Positions 39,991 through 49,542 are shown, counted from the stretch's first letter. The stretch is DNA of 64,000 nt from Marivivens aquimaris (GCF_015220045.1 NZ_JADBGB010000001.1:620001-684000), one strand, 5' to 3'. The notes: generated by a model from the sequence alone, not told the origin. Numbers and translations are program-made.

Positions 39991-40839
39991 ATGAACATTG
40001 TGGACCTTTCCAGCTACCCGAAGCCCGAGGTCATTAAGGCTCTCGACTTCGAGGCTCGTGTGGCGGCTATCAAGGCGACTGCAATCGAGATCATGCCCGA
40101 CCTCGAGGCCGTGCTGATGGGAACCGAGGCTGAACCGCTGGTAGCAGTCATCGAGGCGTGTGCCTATCACATGACGTTGCAGGATCAGCGCGGGAACGAG
40201 GACGGCACCTCGATGCTGATCGCATACGCGACCGGCGCCAATCTCACTCACCTCGCGGTCACTCAGGGCGTCGAGCGGCTGGATGGGGAGACCGACGAGC
40301 GCCTGCGCAAGCGTCTTCTGCTGTGGATGAGCGGTCACACGACCGCTGGCTCGGTGTCCTCATACAGATACTGGGGCCACACAGCCGACGTGGATGTTCA
40401 CGACATTGGTGTAACCTCACCGTCTCCCGGCGAGGTCCAACTTGTTGTGCTGTCGGATAGCGGTACAGGCGCGCCCAGCTCCGCGCTGGTCCAGAAGGTT
40501 CTGGCAGCCGTCAACGACGAAACGGTTCGCCCGATCTGCGACTCTATCACCGTCCTCGGCGCATCCATCGTGACGGTGAATGTCGCTGCGACCATCACGG
40601 TGCGCTCTGGTCCGGATGCTACCGCAATCGCAGAGGCGGCAGAGGCGGACCTATACGCGTACTTCGAGGAAATCCGGCAGGTCGGGCAGGACGCCACGGA
40701 GTCGGGCATTCACGCCGCTCTGCATCAGTCAGGCGTGAAAGAGGTCACACTGACCTCGCCATCCTCGACAGTGGCCGTGTCTGAGCTTCAGTCACCTCGC
40801 CTCGGGACGGTGGACCTGACCATAGAGGTTGCGACATGA
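39991..40839 (+). CDS. Baseplate protein J
   Basis: 282 residues from ATG 39991. Family features: IVDLSSYPKPEVIKALDFEA, YATGANLTHLAVTQGVERL, ETDERLRKRLL and the C-terminal block HAALHQSGVKEVTLTSPSST. Builds the wedge of contractile baseplates. Overlaps gpI by 4 bp. Confidence 0.9.
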   Translation: MNIVDLSSYPKPEVIKALDFEARVAAIKATAIEIMPDLEAVLMGTEAEPLVAVIEACAYHMTLQDQRGNEDGTSMLIAYATGANLTHLAVTQGVERLDGETDERLRKRLLLWMSGHTTAGSVSSYRYWGHTADVDVHDIGVTSPSPGEVQLVVLSDSGTGAPSSALVQKVLAAVNDETVRPICDSITVLGASIVTVNVAATITVRSGPDATAIAEAAEADLYAYFEEIRQVGQDATESGIHAALHQSGVKEVTLTSPSSTVAVSELQSPRLGTVDLTIEVAT

Positions 40840-41399
40840 CCGAGCCAATCCTCCCCACCTCGATCGGTCCGGTGGCGCGCGTCATAGAGCGCGCCATCGT
40901 GGCCCATCTTGCATCGACGACGGTGCTGACCACGCTCTACGATCCGCAGAAGGCACCCGCTGAGGTGCTGCCGTGGCTCGGCTGGGCCATCGGCATCGAC
41001 TGGTGGTCATCTGACTGGTCGGAAAGCGAGCGGCGTGACGTGATCGAGCGGGCAACCCTGATCCACCGCCGCAAGGGGACGCCATGGGCGATCCGTGAGG
41101 CTATGCGGGTTATGGGCTTTCCGAAGGTCCGCATTTTCGAGGACTACAGCCTGAACCTCTACGACGGGGGAACGGCTCGTGACGGCTCCTCGAACCGCGC
41201 TGGCGTCGATCACTGGGCCGACTACCGCATCACGGTTCAAACCACCGTCACCATTGCCCGTGCCGAACACATTCGGCGCGTTCTTGCATCCATCGCGCCT
41301 GCCCGATGCAGGCTGCGTGAGCTTAACTTCACCGCCGCGGCCCACATCTACAACGGCACTTTAGCGCGGAACGGCACCTATTCGAGAGGCGTAGCATGA
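40836..41399 (+). CDS. Tail protein I
   Basis: 187 residues. P2 gpI pattern: TTLYDPQKAPAEVLPWLGWA, IDWWSSDWSESERRDVIERA, HRRKGTPWAIREAM. Baseplate-associated. ATGA-coupled both to gpJ upstream and to the fibre gene downstream. Confidence 0.9.
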   Translation: MTEPILPTSIGPVARVIERAIVAHLASTTVLTTLYDPQKAPAEVLPWLGWAIGIDWWSSDWSESERRDVIERATLIHRRKGTPWAIREAMRVMGFPKVRIFEDYSLNLYDGGTARDGSSNRAGVDHWADYRITVQTTVTIARAEHIRRVLASIAPARCRLRELNFTAAAHIYNGTLARNGTYSRGVA

Positions 41400-42676
41400 C
41401 GAACCTGACCAAATCCGCTGGCTGGCCCGAGGTCCGCCAGCTCGAAGAGACCGACCCGGTTCTCGGCGGCGCCCCGAACCCTGAAACGGGCGAGGGATTG
41501 GATAACGTCCCGCACCTTCAGCTGCTGCAACGCACTGAAAAGCTGAAACTCAAGTTCGACGAGCTCGGGATTTGGGATGATGCCAACATTGAGGACGTGA
41601 CCGACCTCGATGCGATTGAAGGCACGAAGTTTTTCCGCTTCGATGTGAATGCACAGTCAGCCCCTCCCAGCAACAACAGCTACGTCGCAGTCGGCCATCA
41701 GATTGAGTCCTCGGAAAAGACTGCTCAGATGGTCCACATCTGGCAAGACACGGCAATATACGTCCGGATCAAGAACTCGGGCGGCTGGACCGATTGGGAG
41801 GCTGTTGTCACCAGCCGTCGGAGCGTGAACACGGCTGGCCTTGCGTCTGGTGGTGGCAGCCTCGCAGCTGACCGCACCATCAACGTTCCTGCGGCGTCTC
41901 AGTCTGAGGCCGAGGGCGGCACGGTGACGAACCGCGCGATGACGCCGCAGCGCACCGCGCAGGCCATCGACAAGCGCGTTGGGGATATGTTGCTGACGCC
42001 GCAGTCGCGCTCGATCAGCACCACTGGCTTGCTGACAGGTGGTGGAAATCTCAGCGCCAACCGTACTCTGGATGTGAAGATTGCAACGCAGTCCGAGGCC
42101 GAGGCCGGATCGTCCGACAGTCGCGCAATGACACCCTATCGGGTGAAGCAGGCGTTTAACCGCTTCTTCTCTGACGTGAAGGGCGTTGTGCAGGGCCGCA
42201 AAATCAATACTGCTGGCCTTGCATCTGGCGGCGGTGATCTTGCCGCTGACCGCACGATCACGGTCGAAGCTGCGTCTCAGTCCGAAGCGGAGACAGGCAC
42301 CATCAACACTAAGGCCATGACGCCGGTGCGGGTGAAACAGGCCATTGAAAAGTTCATGAAGCCTCAGCTGCTCAGCCTCAGCACCAATGATGGCTACATC
42401 CGCCTGCCGAATTTCCTCGGCGGCCTGATGATAGCTTGGGGGAATGTAGGCGGTGTCAGCTCTGGCACTGACGTGTATTTCGGGACGCCGTTTCCGAACT
42501 ACATTTTCACGGTCATCGTAACGGATCAGGCCAACGATTTGTCAACCATACGCAGCCACGTAGTCAGCGTTTTTCAGACTACGCTGCAGTCGTTCAAATG
42601 CCTTGTCGTCCGCACTGACGGCGGGGGAGCCGAGGATCTGACAACGAACATTAGCTACATCGCAATCGGTCGGTAA
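41396..42676 (+). CDS. Tail fibre protein with three repeats
   Basis: 426 residues. Three ~63-residue repeats begin near residues 143, 206 and 269; each has GLxxGGGxLxAxRT, then QSEAExG and RAMTPxRxxQAI. A gpI-proximal attachment region fills 1-130, and the C-terminal ~100 residues (receptor-binding tip) are strand-rich. No separate fibre-assembly chaperone gene follows. Probably the host-range determinant. Confidence 0.85.
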   Translation: MTNLTKSAGWPEVRQLEETDPVLGGAPNPETGEGLDNVPHLQLLQRTEKLKLKFDELGIWDDANIEDVTDLDAIEGTKFFRFDVNAQSAPPSNNSYVAVGHQIESSEKTAQMVHIWQDTAIYVRIKNSGGWTDWEAVVTSRRSVNTAGLASGGGSLAADRTINVPAASQSEAEGGTVTNRAMTPQRTAQAIDKRVGDMLLTPQSRSISTTGLLTGGGNLSANRTLDVKIATQSEAEAGSSDSRAMTPYRVKQAFNRFFSDVKGVVQGRKINTAGLASGGGDLAADRTITVEAASQSEAETGTINTKAMTPVRVKQAIEKFMKPQLLSLSTNDGYIRLPNFLGGLMIAWGNVGGVSSGTDVYFGTPFPNYIFTVIVTDQANDLSTIRSHVVSVFQTTLQSFKCLVVRTDGGGAEDLTTNISYIAIGR

Positions 42677-42698
42677 TCACGCCCGAAACCACGAACCG

Positions 42699-42727
42699 AA
42701 AGGCCCGCCATAGTGCGGGCCTTTTTC
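42699..42727 (+). terminator. Terminator after the fibre gene
   Basis: AAAGGCCCGC (42699-42708) pairs with GCGGGCCTTT (42715-42724) around CATAGT and continues TTCTTT. It likely tunes fibre versus sheath expression. Confidence 0.75.
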
Positions 42728-42749
42728 TTTATCCAAGGAGAAAACGTCA

Positions 42750-43973
42750 ATGACGACCCCGACTTTCGGCGTGAGCATTCAGCCGACCAACGATGAGGCA
42801 CAGGCCCCGATCTGGAGCGACTTTTCCGTTGTCGCCATGATCGGCACCGCGCCCGATGCCGACGCGACCGTGTACCCGCTCGACACTCCGGTGCTGGTCT
42901 ACACCAACGAAACCGAAAAGCTGGCGAAGCTCGGTCTCGACGGCTCGCTACTTCCCGCTCTGATGTTCATGAAGGCACAGCTCGGCGGCGGCGCTGCCAA
43001 GGTCGTGGTGCTGCGCATCGCGGATGGCGGCACCCCACTCGAAACCGTCAACAACGCCGTCGGTGACGGCATCTCGACGGGCATCAATGCGCTGCTGGAT
43101 GCAGGCCCGCTGCTCGGCGTCACGCCGCGCATCGTTGTCGCTCCGGGCCTCTGCGGCATTCGTGCCTCGCTTGGTGAGGCCAACGCTCTTGCCGCCGCCC
43201 TGCCGCCCGTCCTCGACAAGCTGCTGGCTCACGCCATCGTCGACACCCCAGGCGTGGACGAGGCCAACGACCTCGACTGGCGCGAGTCTCACTCGCACAT
43301 GCGCCTCATCCCCGTTACCCCTGCGGTGATCCGCACGGATGGTGGGGAACAGATCACCGTGCCGGCCTCGGCTGGTATCGCTGGCCTCGCGGTTTACGTC
43401 GACAACCTCAACGGCGGCCTGCCGTTCCGCTCGTGGGCCAATCGTCCCATTCAGGGCATGGAGAAGCTGACCCGCACCATCCGGTTCGACTTCTTCGATG
43501 GCGCCAACGAGGGGCAGACGCTGCTTGCCAACAACATCGGCATCATCGTTCGTTCCGAGCGTGGCGTTGATGGTCAGGGGCAGGGTGGCTTTATCTACGT
43601 CGGCACCGACAACCTCTCTGACGACCCGCTCTGGCAGTTCTACAACGTCAGCCGCGGCCGCGACTACATCAACAACATGGTCCGCAACACCGTGTCGACC
43701 TATCTCGGTCGCTACTCGCTGACCGGACAGGCGGTGCAGGCCATCTTGACCACGATCCGCATGGGGCTGGATGAACTGATCGCTCAGAACATGATCCTCG
43801 ACGCCGAGGTCTCGTTCAACGCCGTCGACAACTCTGTCGCGGAACTTCGTCGGGGTCACGTAACCGTCCAGTTCCGTGGCGAGGAAACCCCCGTCATTCG
43901 CCGTGTCACCGTCAAATCCGGCCGCATGGTCGAGGCTGTCAACGACCTCATCAGCGACCTCGCCGCGCTCTAA
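42750..43973 (+). CDS. Tail sheath protein
   Basis: 407 residues. P2 FI-type: N-terminal TTPTFGVSIQPTNDEAQAPI, then VVAMIGTAPDAD, a middle domain, and the C-terminal block QNMILDAEVSFNAVDNSVAE with GHVTVQFRGEE. Contracts to drive the tube into the cell. Preceded by CCAAGGAG. Strong codon bias agrees with a major structural protein. Confidence 0.93.
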   Translation: MTTPTFGVSIQPTNDEAQAPIWSDFSVVAMIGTAPDADATVYPLDTPVLVYTNETEKLAKLGLDGSLLPALMFMKAQLGGGAAKVVVLRIADGGTPLETVNNAVGDGISTGINALLDAGPLLGVTPRIVVAPGLCGIRASLGEANALAAALPPVLDKLLAHAIVDTPGVDEANDLDWRESHSHMRLIPVTPAVIRTDGGEQITVPASAGIAGLAVYVDNLNGGLPFRSWANRPIQGMEKLTRTIRFDFFDGANEGQTLLANNIGIIVRSERGVDGQGQGGFIYVGTDNLSDDPLWQFYNVSRGRDYINNMVRNTVSTYLGRYSLTGQAVQAILTTIRMGLDELIAQNMILDAEVSFNAVDNSVAELRRGHVTVQFRGEETPVIRRVTVKSGRMVEAVNDLISDLAAL

Positions 43974-44002
43974 CGCGGCCCGCTTAAAAAGGGATAATCC
44001 AC

Positions 44003-44533
44003 ATGACTCAATTCCTGCTCAAAGAGGAAATGAACCTCTTCGTGGGCGACGATCCGGACGCGTCGAACCACCTCACTCTGTCCGAACTGGCTCTGCCGAA
44101 GCTCGAAGAGATGAGCTTCGACTTCCAAGGCGGCGGCGCAGCGTTCGGGCTGAACATGAAAGGCGGCGGTTTCAAGCCGCTCGCCGCTTCGTTCAAACTG
44201 GCTGGCGTGAACCTCGACGTCATGAAGTATTTCCAGCTCGACGAGACGAACACGCCGTTCACCGCGCTCAGCGCAATGCGTGACCAGCTCACCGGCGCCC
44301 TCAAACCGGCTAAGGCCATCATTAACGGTCGCCTTGGCACCATCGAGGAGGACGCTTTCAAAAAAGGCGAGATGAGCCAGCACGACTACGGCATCACCGG
44401 TATCGTTCACTACGAGCTGCACATCGACGGCAAGGAACTGTACTACTTCGATTGGGCCCGTGGCATCGTCCGCGTCGACGGCGTGGATAAGCGCGCCAAG
44501 GTCCGCTCGATGCTGAACATTCCGGGGGCGTAA
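44003..44533 (+). CDS. Major tail tube protein
   Basis: 176 residues, P2 FII type: FLLKEEMNLFVGDDPDASNH, LALPKLEEMSFDFQGGG and the C-terminal strand-rich block with YELHIDGKELYYFDWARG. Stacks as hexameric rings inside the sheath. Directly follows the sheath gene as in P2. Confidence 0.92.
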   Translation: MTQFLLKEEMNLFVGDDPDASNHLTLSELALPKLEEMSFDFQGGGAAFGLNMKGGGFKPLAASFKLAGVNLDVMKYFQLDETNTPFTALSAMRDQLTGALKPAKAIINGRLGTIEEDAFKKGEMSQHDYGITGIVHYELHIDGKELYYFDWARGIVRVDGVDKRAKVRSMLNIPGA

Positions 44534-44536
44534 CGC

Positions 44537-44893
44537 ATGGCACGTCTCACAGAGAAAGAGCGCACGCTAACCCTGATCGAGCCGATCGTCGTCGAAATGC
44601 CGACGTTCGACGCTGACGGCAACTTGGGTGGCACGGAGGTCGTGACGATTGACACCATCACGGCCATCTATCCCAAGGGGCGCCACATCAAGCGCATCTA
44701 TCGCATCGAAACCGAGACCGAGGACCGCTTCGAACAGGCTCTCGGCGCTATCGGTGTCCTGTTCAACTTGACCGAGGCTCAGGTCGATGAACTCGACGCC
44801 GACGACCTCGAAGCCGCGACCGATCTGATCGAAAAGGTCATGCCGGAAAAAAAAGCGGCGAGCGGGCGAAAATCAAAAACGCCCGCCAAGTAA
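44537..44893 (+). CDS. Tail assembly chaperone, short form (P2 E-type)
   Basis: 118 residues. Pattern of P2 gpE-like proteins: a strand-rich N-terminus, YPKGRHIKRIYRIETETEDR, then LFNLTEAQVDELDADDLEAA. The C-terminus has a run of Lys codons ending in an A8 slippery stretch (44847-44854). The zero-frame stops at 44891-44893. Binds the tape measure during tail assembly. Confidence 0.85.
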   Translation: MARLTEKERTLTLIEPIVVEMPTFDADGNLGGTEVVTIDTITAIYPKGRHIKRIYRIETETEDRFEQALGAIGVLFNLTEAQVDELDADDLEAATDLIEKVMPEKKAASGRKSKTPAK

Positions 44894-45012
44894 TCGCAGA
44901 GGTGTCAGCGGTGTTTTCCACACCGCTGCCCTTCCTGTTCGACATGGATTGGGTCGAGCTTTGCGAGTGGCACGAAGAGGCCCGCACAATCGTTAAACAT
45001 CGGAGCATCTAA
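44537..45012 (+). CDS. Tail assembly chaperone, -1 frameshift product (E/E'-type)
   Basis: At A-AAA-AAA (44848-44854) a -1 slip continues in a second open frame to the TAA at 45010-45012. It adds about 53 residues with SAVFSTPLPFLFDMDWVELC and EWHEEARTIVK, the W..L..WHEEA pattern known from E' extensions. The frame ends on the base where the tape-measure ATG begins. Position, slippery heptamer and extension agree with the conserved frameshift of tailed phages. Confidence 0.8.
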
Positions 45013-47486
45013 TGGCTATCCGCACCTCCCGTATCGCGGTCGAGCTCGTCGACCGCGCCTCCTCTGTCGCTGATCGTGTGTCCAGCCGCGTGCGCAACCT
45101 GACACGCTCGGTCACAGAGGGCGGGTATGGTGGATATTCGACCACGGCCCGCCTGACCTCGGCTGTCGAACGCAACCAGCAGGCACTTGCTGGCGCTCGC
45201 GCCGGTGTCGCTGATGCCGTCGCGGGTTACTACATGCTGCGCGAGGCCATCGGTGGTCCGGTGCAGGCGGCGATGGACTTCGAGTCCGCAATGGCGGACG
45301 TCAAAAAGGTCGTCGACTTCGGCAGCCCGCAAGGGCTTGCCGACTTCGAGAGCGCTCTGAAAAACCTTTCCACCGAAGTTCCCATTTCCGTGGCTGGTCT
45401 GGCTGAAATCGCCGCCGCTGCTGGTCAGGCTGGTATCGCTGGCGAGGAGCTGGTGAAGTTCACCGAAGCCTCGGCCAAAATCGCCACGGCCTTCGACGTG
45501 TCCGCCGATGTGGCGGGCGAGTCCATGGCGAAGATGATGACCGGTCTGGGCCTGACGCTCGACGAAACCATCCTCCTCATGGACGCGATGAACCACCTGT
45601 CGAACACGCAGGCATCGTCGGCTGAAGAAATCCTCGACGTGGTGCGCCGCGTCGGCGCATCTGCCAAGCAGTTCGGCTTCACGGCAACCGAAGTCTCTGC
45701 CTTCGGCTCGGCAATGATCGCGGCTGGTTCAGAATCCGACGTGGCAGCGACTTCGTTCCGCAACATGGGCCGCGCCCTCACCATGGGCGAAAGCGCGACC
45801 GCGCGTCAGTCCGATGCACTCAAGGCATTGGGCCTCGATGCTGGTCAGGTGGCTCGTGACATGCAGGAGGATGCGGTCGGTACCACCATCGACGTTATGG
45901 AGCGCATCAGCCAGCTTCCAGCCGAGATGCAGGCCGCTATCTCCAACGACCTTTTCGGCTCTGAGGCCCGCGCCCTAGGCCCGCTCCTCACGAACCTCGA
46001 CCTGCTGAAACGCAGCCTCGGTCTCGTCGGGGATGAAGGCGACTACGCCGGTTCTGCGTTCGACGAATTTGCGACGCGGAACGATGTGTTTCAGTCGCGG
46101 CTCCAACGGTTCCTGAACCGCTTCGAGCGTCTAAAGATCGCCATCGGCAACGGGCTTCTGCCTGTTCTGTCGGACCTCATGGGTGCAGTCGAGCCGGTGA
46201 TCAGCAGCCTGACCCTCTTCGCTGAGAGTCACCCCAAAATCACGGCTGGCGTCTTTGCCATTGCTGCGTCCCTTGTTGCCCTTCGGGTCGCGACCAGCAC
46301 TCTGCGGTTCGCGGGCCTGCTGGGGCGGGGCGGGGCGCTTGACCTCATGGCGTTCGGCTGGAACCGCGTGGGTCGTCGCATCCAGCGTGCCGCTGGCGCG
46401 AATATCGCGTTGCAGTCCTCCCTTGCGGCCATGAATGGGGTCCGCCTCGGGCGTCTGGGGCGCATCCGCGCCGGACTGTCTGGGATCGCTCGAACCGCTG
46501 GACCGCTGCGGATACTGTCGTCCGTCGTCGGTGTCATCAGCGGTGTGATCGCTGGTCTCTCGGCTGGACCGATCGCGGCGGTTCTCGCAGTGGTCACTGC
46601 CCTCGCATTGACGGGTGGCTGGCTGTGGCGGAATTGGGACAAGGTGTCGTCTACGCTCAGCGGGATCTGGCGATCCGTCAGGGAACGACTCCAGCCAGCA
46701 TTCGAGACCCTACAGCCTGTGATGGACGGGTTCGCGGCTGTCGGTGACAAGGTTTGGGGCGCGTGGGAAAAGGTCAAGGAACTGTTCTCCGGCCTCGCTG
46801 GTCTCTTCGTCAGGAACACCCTGACCGAAGAGGAGAAAGCGGAGCTCGAACAGAACGCCTATGACGCCACCGAGGCCATGTTCACCAAGTTCGAGGATTG
46901 GGTGCAAAGCATGGCTGGCCTCGCGACCGACCTCTATACCGCTGGTGCCGATTGGATCACCTCACTTTGGGACGGTGCAAAGGACAAAGCCGCCGAAATG
47001 ATGGAATGGTTCACGGGCCTACCCGGGCGCATTGCTGACGCTGTTGGCACGCTCGATATGAGCAAGCTGTGGTCCGACGGTGTTCCTGAGGATGCCGTTG
47101 CCCTCGACCCCAACCAATCGGTTTTCGGCACGGCTCTGCCTCCGCCTCCGACCGACGGCGCGCCTGATGGCGCTCGTCGCTCCGGCGGTCCCATCACGGC
47201 TGGCAACAGCTACGTGGTGGGTGAGGACGGCCCTGAGGTCGTGACCCCGACCCGCAATGGGTATGTCCACCCCAACCGGAGCCTTGACGCTGAGGCGGGC
47301 GCTCCGCGCCGCTCCGAACGTGAAAGCGGCGGGGTGACGGTCGGCGCTCTGCACTTCGCGCCACAACTCTCGTTCCCCAATGCGGGGCCGGAGGACGCGC
47401 GCCGCATAGCTGAAGAGGCAGTGCGGCTCATGGAGGAAAAGCTGCGCGAGCTTCAGCGCGGCAGCTTTGCTGATGGAGTCTACTGA
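45012..47486 (+). CDS. Tail tape measure protein
   Basis: 824 residues. N-terminal TP901-type region with MDFESAMADVKKVVDFGSPQ, repeated Ala/Ser helices, hydrophobic segments at ~495-530 (GVISGVIAGLSAGPIAAVLA and following), and a Pro/Gly-rich end with APRRSERESGGVT. Its length sets the tail length; by rule of thumb (~1.5 angstrom per residue) this is a medium-length contractile tail. Start TAATG overlaps the frameshift product's stop. Confidence 0.92.
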   Translation: MAIRTSRIAVELVDRASSVADRVSSRVRNLTRSVTEGGYGGYSTTARLTSAVERNQQALAGARAGVADAVAGYYMLREAIGGPVQAAMDFESAMADVKKVVDFGSPQGLADFESALKNLSTEVPISVAGLAEIAAAAGQAGIAGEELVKFTEASAKIATAFDVSADVAGESMAKMMTGLGLTLDETILLMDAMNHLSNTQASSAEEILDVVRRVGASAKQFGFTATEVSAFGSAMIAAGSESDVAATSFRNMGRALTMGESATARQSDALKALGLDAGQVARDMQEDAVGTTIDVMERISQLPAEMQAAISNDLFGSEARALGPLLTNLDLLKRSLGLVGDEGDYAGSAFDEFATRNDVFQSRLQRFLNRFERLKIAIGNGLLPVLSDLMGAVEPVISSLTLFAESHPKITAGVFAIAASLVALRVATSTLRFAGLLGRGGALDLMAFGWNRVGRRIQRAAGANIALQSSLAAMNGVRLGRLGRIRAGLSGIARTAGPLRILSSVVGVISGVIAGLSAGPIAAVLAVVTALALTGGWLWRNWDKVSSTLSGIWRSVRERLQPAFETLQPVMDGFAAVGDKVWGAWEKVKELFSGLAGLFVRNTLTEEEKAELEQNAYDATEAMFTKFEDWVQSMAGLATDLYTAGADWITSLWDGAKDKAAEMMEWFTGLPGRIADAVGTLDMSKLWSDGVPEDAVALDPNQSVFGTALPPPPTDGAPDGARRSGGPITAGNSYVVGEDGPEVVTPTRNGYVHPNRSLDAEAGAPRRSERESGGVTVGALHFAPQLSFPNAGPEDARRIAEEAVRLMEEKLRELQRGSFADGVY

Positions 47487-47908
47487 TGCTGATGACAATC
47501 GGACTGCTGCAATTCAAGGTCCAGCCTCTGGCTTTGGCCGAGTTCAGCAGAACCTTCGGCGCTGACTACGCCAGCAAGCCCGTGGTCGGCGCAGCGCCCG
47601 TGCTGGAATATGTCGGGCCTGCGGCGACCACCTTTTCCCTGAGTGCGAAACTCTATCCCCACAATTTCGGGGATGGGGCCAGCATCGCGATCCTCCAGCA
47701 GATCGTGGCGAGCGGGAACCCGCAATACATGATCCGAGGCGACGGCGCGCTCTTCGGTTGGGTTGTCATCGACAACGTGACCGAGGGGCATAGCCAGCTC
47801 GCGGAGAACGGCGTGGGCCACATCGTTGATGTGGATCTGAGCCTGATCAAATCAGGACCGCCTGACGGGGGTCTCTACTACAGCGTTATGAGCCAGCTAT
47901 TCGGATGA
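47486..47908 (+). CDS. Tail protein U (P2 gpU family)
   Basis: 140 residues: MLMTIGLLQFKVQPLALAEF, FSLSAKLYPHNFGDGASIAI and MIRGDGALFGWVVIDNVTEG fit gpU. Acts at the tail tip or tail completion. Overlaps the tape-measure stop (TGATG) and the gpX gene by 4 bp. Confidence 0.85.
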   Translation: MLMTIGLLQFKVQPLALAEFSRTFGADYASKPVVGAAPVLEYVGPAATTFSLSAKLYPHNFGDGASIAILQQIVASGNPQYMIRGDGALFGWVVIDNVTEGHSQLAENGVGHIVDVDLSLIKSGPPDGGLYYSVMSQLFG

Positions 47909-48129
47909 CGGACAAAACTGAAACCATCACAGTGAGGACCGACCAGACCACCGTTTCGATGCTGGTCTGGCGTCGATACCGTCGCCCGATGCCAGGTCTG
48001 GTGGAGCGCATCCTCGCTCTGAATATCGGGCTGGCATCCTCGCCCTTCATCCCAGTCGGGACCGAGGTCGTGATGCCCATCGAGGAGGCGACGCAGCAGA
48101 ATAGCGTCAAACTGGTGACGCTATGGTGA
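47905..48129 (+). CDS. Tail protein X (P2 gpX family)
   Basis: 74 residues. Pattern TVSMLVWRRYRRPMPGLVER, ALNIGLASSPFIPVGTEVVM, a LysM-like small fold. Links tail tip and baseplate hub. Overlaps the next gene by 7 bp. Confidence 0.85.
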   Translation: MTDKTETITVRTDQTTVSMLVWRRYRRPMPGLVERILALNIGLASSPFIPVGTEVVMPIEEATQQNSVKLVTLW

Positions 48130-49115
48130 AGCGGTCAGTCGCACAGATCACCGTTGGCGAAACCGTCCTCACGATGGAAAGCAAAAGGCTGATGCGTATC
48201 CGCGTCAACCTGCCAGCCGAGGGGGAGGCGGCGAACGCCACCATCACCGTGGACTCCACTGGTCTGGCGATGCCGTCTCGCGGCGATGAAGTCACCATCG
48301 ACCTCGGCTGGGATGGGCAGGGGCTTGCGCGTGTGTTCAAGGGCCGCATCGACGATGTGACCGACAACCTGTCGCGCAGCGCGGGCCAGACCTTCGAAAT
48401 CACCGCCCGCGGCACCGACACGCTGGGGGAGGTCAAGACGACCCGTCGCCGGCACTGGGACAACGCCACGGTCGGCGCGATCGCCGCCGACCTCGCGTCC
48501 ATGTCAGGGCTGACCTCGAACGTCGCTCCGGACCTCGCGGGTGTCTCGGTGCCGTACTTCGCCGCCATTGACGAGAGCGTATTCCAAGCCGGAACGCGCC
48601 TCGCGTCTCAGGTCGGAGGGCATTTCCGCATTGAGGGCGACGAAATGCTGATCGCCTCGAAAACGGCGAACTACGCCGCCGTGGCTGCGGCCACCTACGG
48701 CAAAAACCTGATCGAATATTCCATCAGCACCATCCGTGCTCGGAACCGCTTCGGCGTGATCGTTGGTCAGTATTTCGACAGGGGCTCGTCCTCCATCAAA
48801 ACGGTGGAGGTCGAGACCGAACTGAATAGCACCGCGCGCTACACCATCCAGCCTCCGGCCGCCTCGAAAGAGGACGCCCAAATGAGGGCCGAGGCCATGG
48901 CTGCGACGTGCGCGCGGGACAGCTCGTCGGGGACAGTGACCATCGACGGGGGAGTGGTCATCTGTGATGGCCGTATTGTTGTCTCCGGCACCAAGTCGGA
49001 CGGCGAGTATCGAGTAGTGGGAGTTACACATGAATGGTCAAGATCAGGCTGGACGACCAATGTGTCGATCGGTCTCGCGTCGCAGGACGGTGGAGGGGAA
49101 AGTGCCGACAATTGA
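48123..49115 (+). CDS. Baseplate hub / late gene D protein
   Basis: 330 residues. P2 gpD-type: ITVDSTGLAMPSRGDEVTID, VFKGRIDDVTDNLSRSAGQT, then ARNRFGVIVGQYFDRGSSS and HEWSRSGWTTNVSIGL. In P2 the hub sits at the tube end. Overlaps the next gene's GTG start. Confidence 0.85.
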   Translation: MVKRSVAQITVGETVLTMESKRLMRIRVNLPAEGEAANATITVDSTGLAMPSRGDEVTIDLGWDGQGLARVFKGRIDDVTDNLSRSAGQTFEITARGTDTLGEVKTTRRRHWDNATVGAIAADLASMSGLTSNVAPDLAGVSVPYFAAIDESVFQAGTRLASQVGGHFRIEGDEMLIASKTANYAAVAAATYGKNLIEYSISTIRARNRFGVIVGQYFDRGSSSIKTVEVETELNSTARYTIQPPAASKEDAQMRAEAMAATCARDSSSGTVTIDGGVVICDGRIVVSGTKSDGEYRVVGVTHEWSRSGWTTNVSIGLASQDGGGESADN

Positions 49116-49542
49116 TAACCAAATGGCGCGGTATCTGAATGAGCCGCGCCGCCGTGCAGAGGTGAACGCTGCGCTCTGCGCATTGTGGTTCGCGGGTGTG
49201 AACCTCTACTTTTCACAGGCATACGGCGACCCCTTGCGTTGGGCCGGTGGCACCGAGCATCAGCACTTTTTGCTGAACCTGTCTGTGCTGATCGCGTGCA
49301 TGGTTCACAGCCTCGGCATTTGGATGAACGGTCGCTGGAAACACGGCGTCTATTCCACGGCCCTCCGAATGATGGCGATGGCCTATCTGTGCGGTGTGGC
49401 TGGCACTATGAGTATCAGCGGATTTATCGCGCACAACAGCGCCTTCGCGATCTATCCGCCGTGCGTTTTTTATTTTTTCCAAGGGGCCAGAGCCGCGTTC
49501 AATGATTGGCGGATGGCAGTGAACGGGTACCGATATGACTGA
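49102..49542 (+). CDS. Multi-span membrane protein, lysis-adjacent (holin candidate)
   Basis: 146 residues from GTG 49102, with GGAGGGGAAA directly upstream; the longer frame starting earlier lies inside the hub gene. Three or four hydrophobic segments (ALWFAGVNLYF; FLLNLSVLIACMVHSLGIWM; ALRMMAMAYLCGVAGTMSI; FAIYPPCVFYFF) fit an inner-membrane protein. Position between tail and endolysin genes suggests a holin or antiholin. Confidence 0.55.
   Translation: MPTIDNQMARYLNEPRRRAEVNAALCALWFAGVNLYFSQAYGDPLRWAGGTEHQHFLLNLSVLIACMVHSLGIWMNGRWKHGVYSTALRMMAMAYLCGVAGTMSISGFIAHNSAFAIYPPCVFYFFQGARAAFNDWRMAVNGYRYD

Noticed and set aside
42012-42330. Tandem repeats in the fibre gene as CRISPR or mobile repeats
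   Set aside because: They are in-frame protein repeats at 63-codon spacing inside a tail fibre gene.
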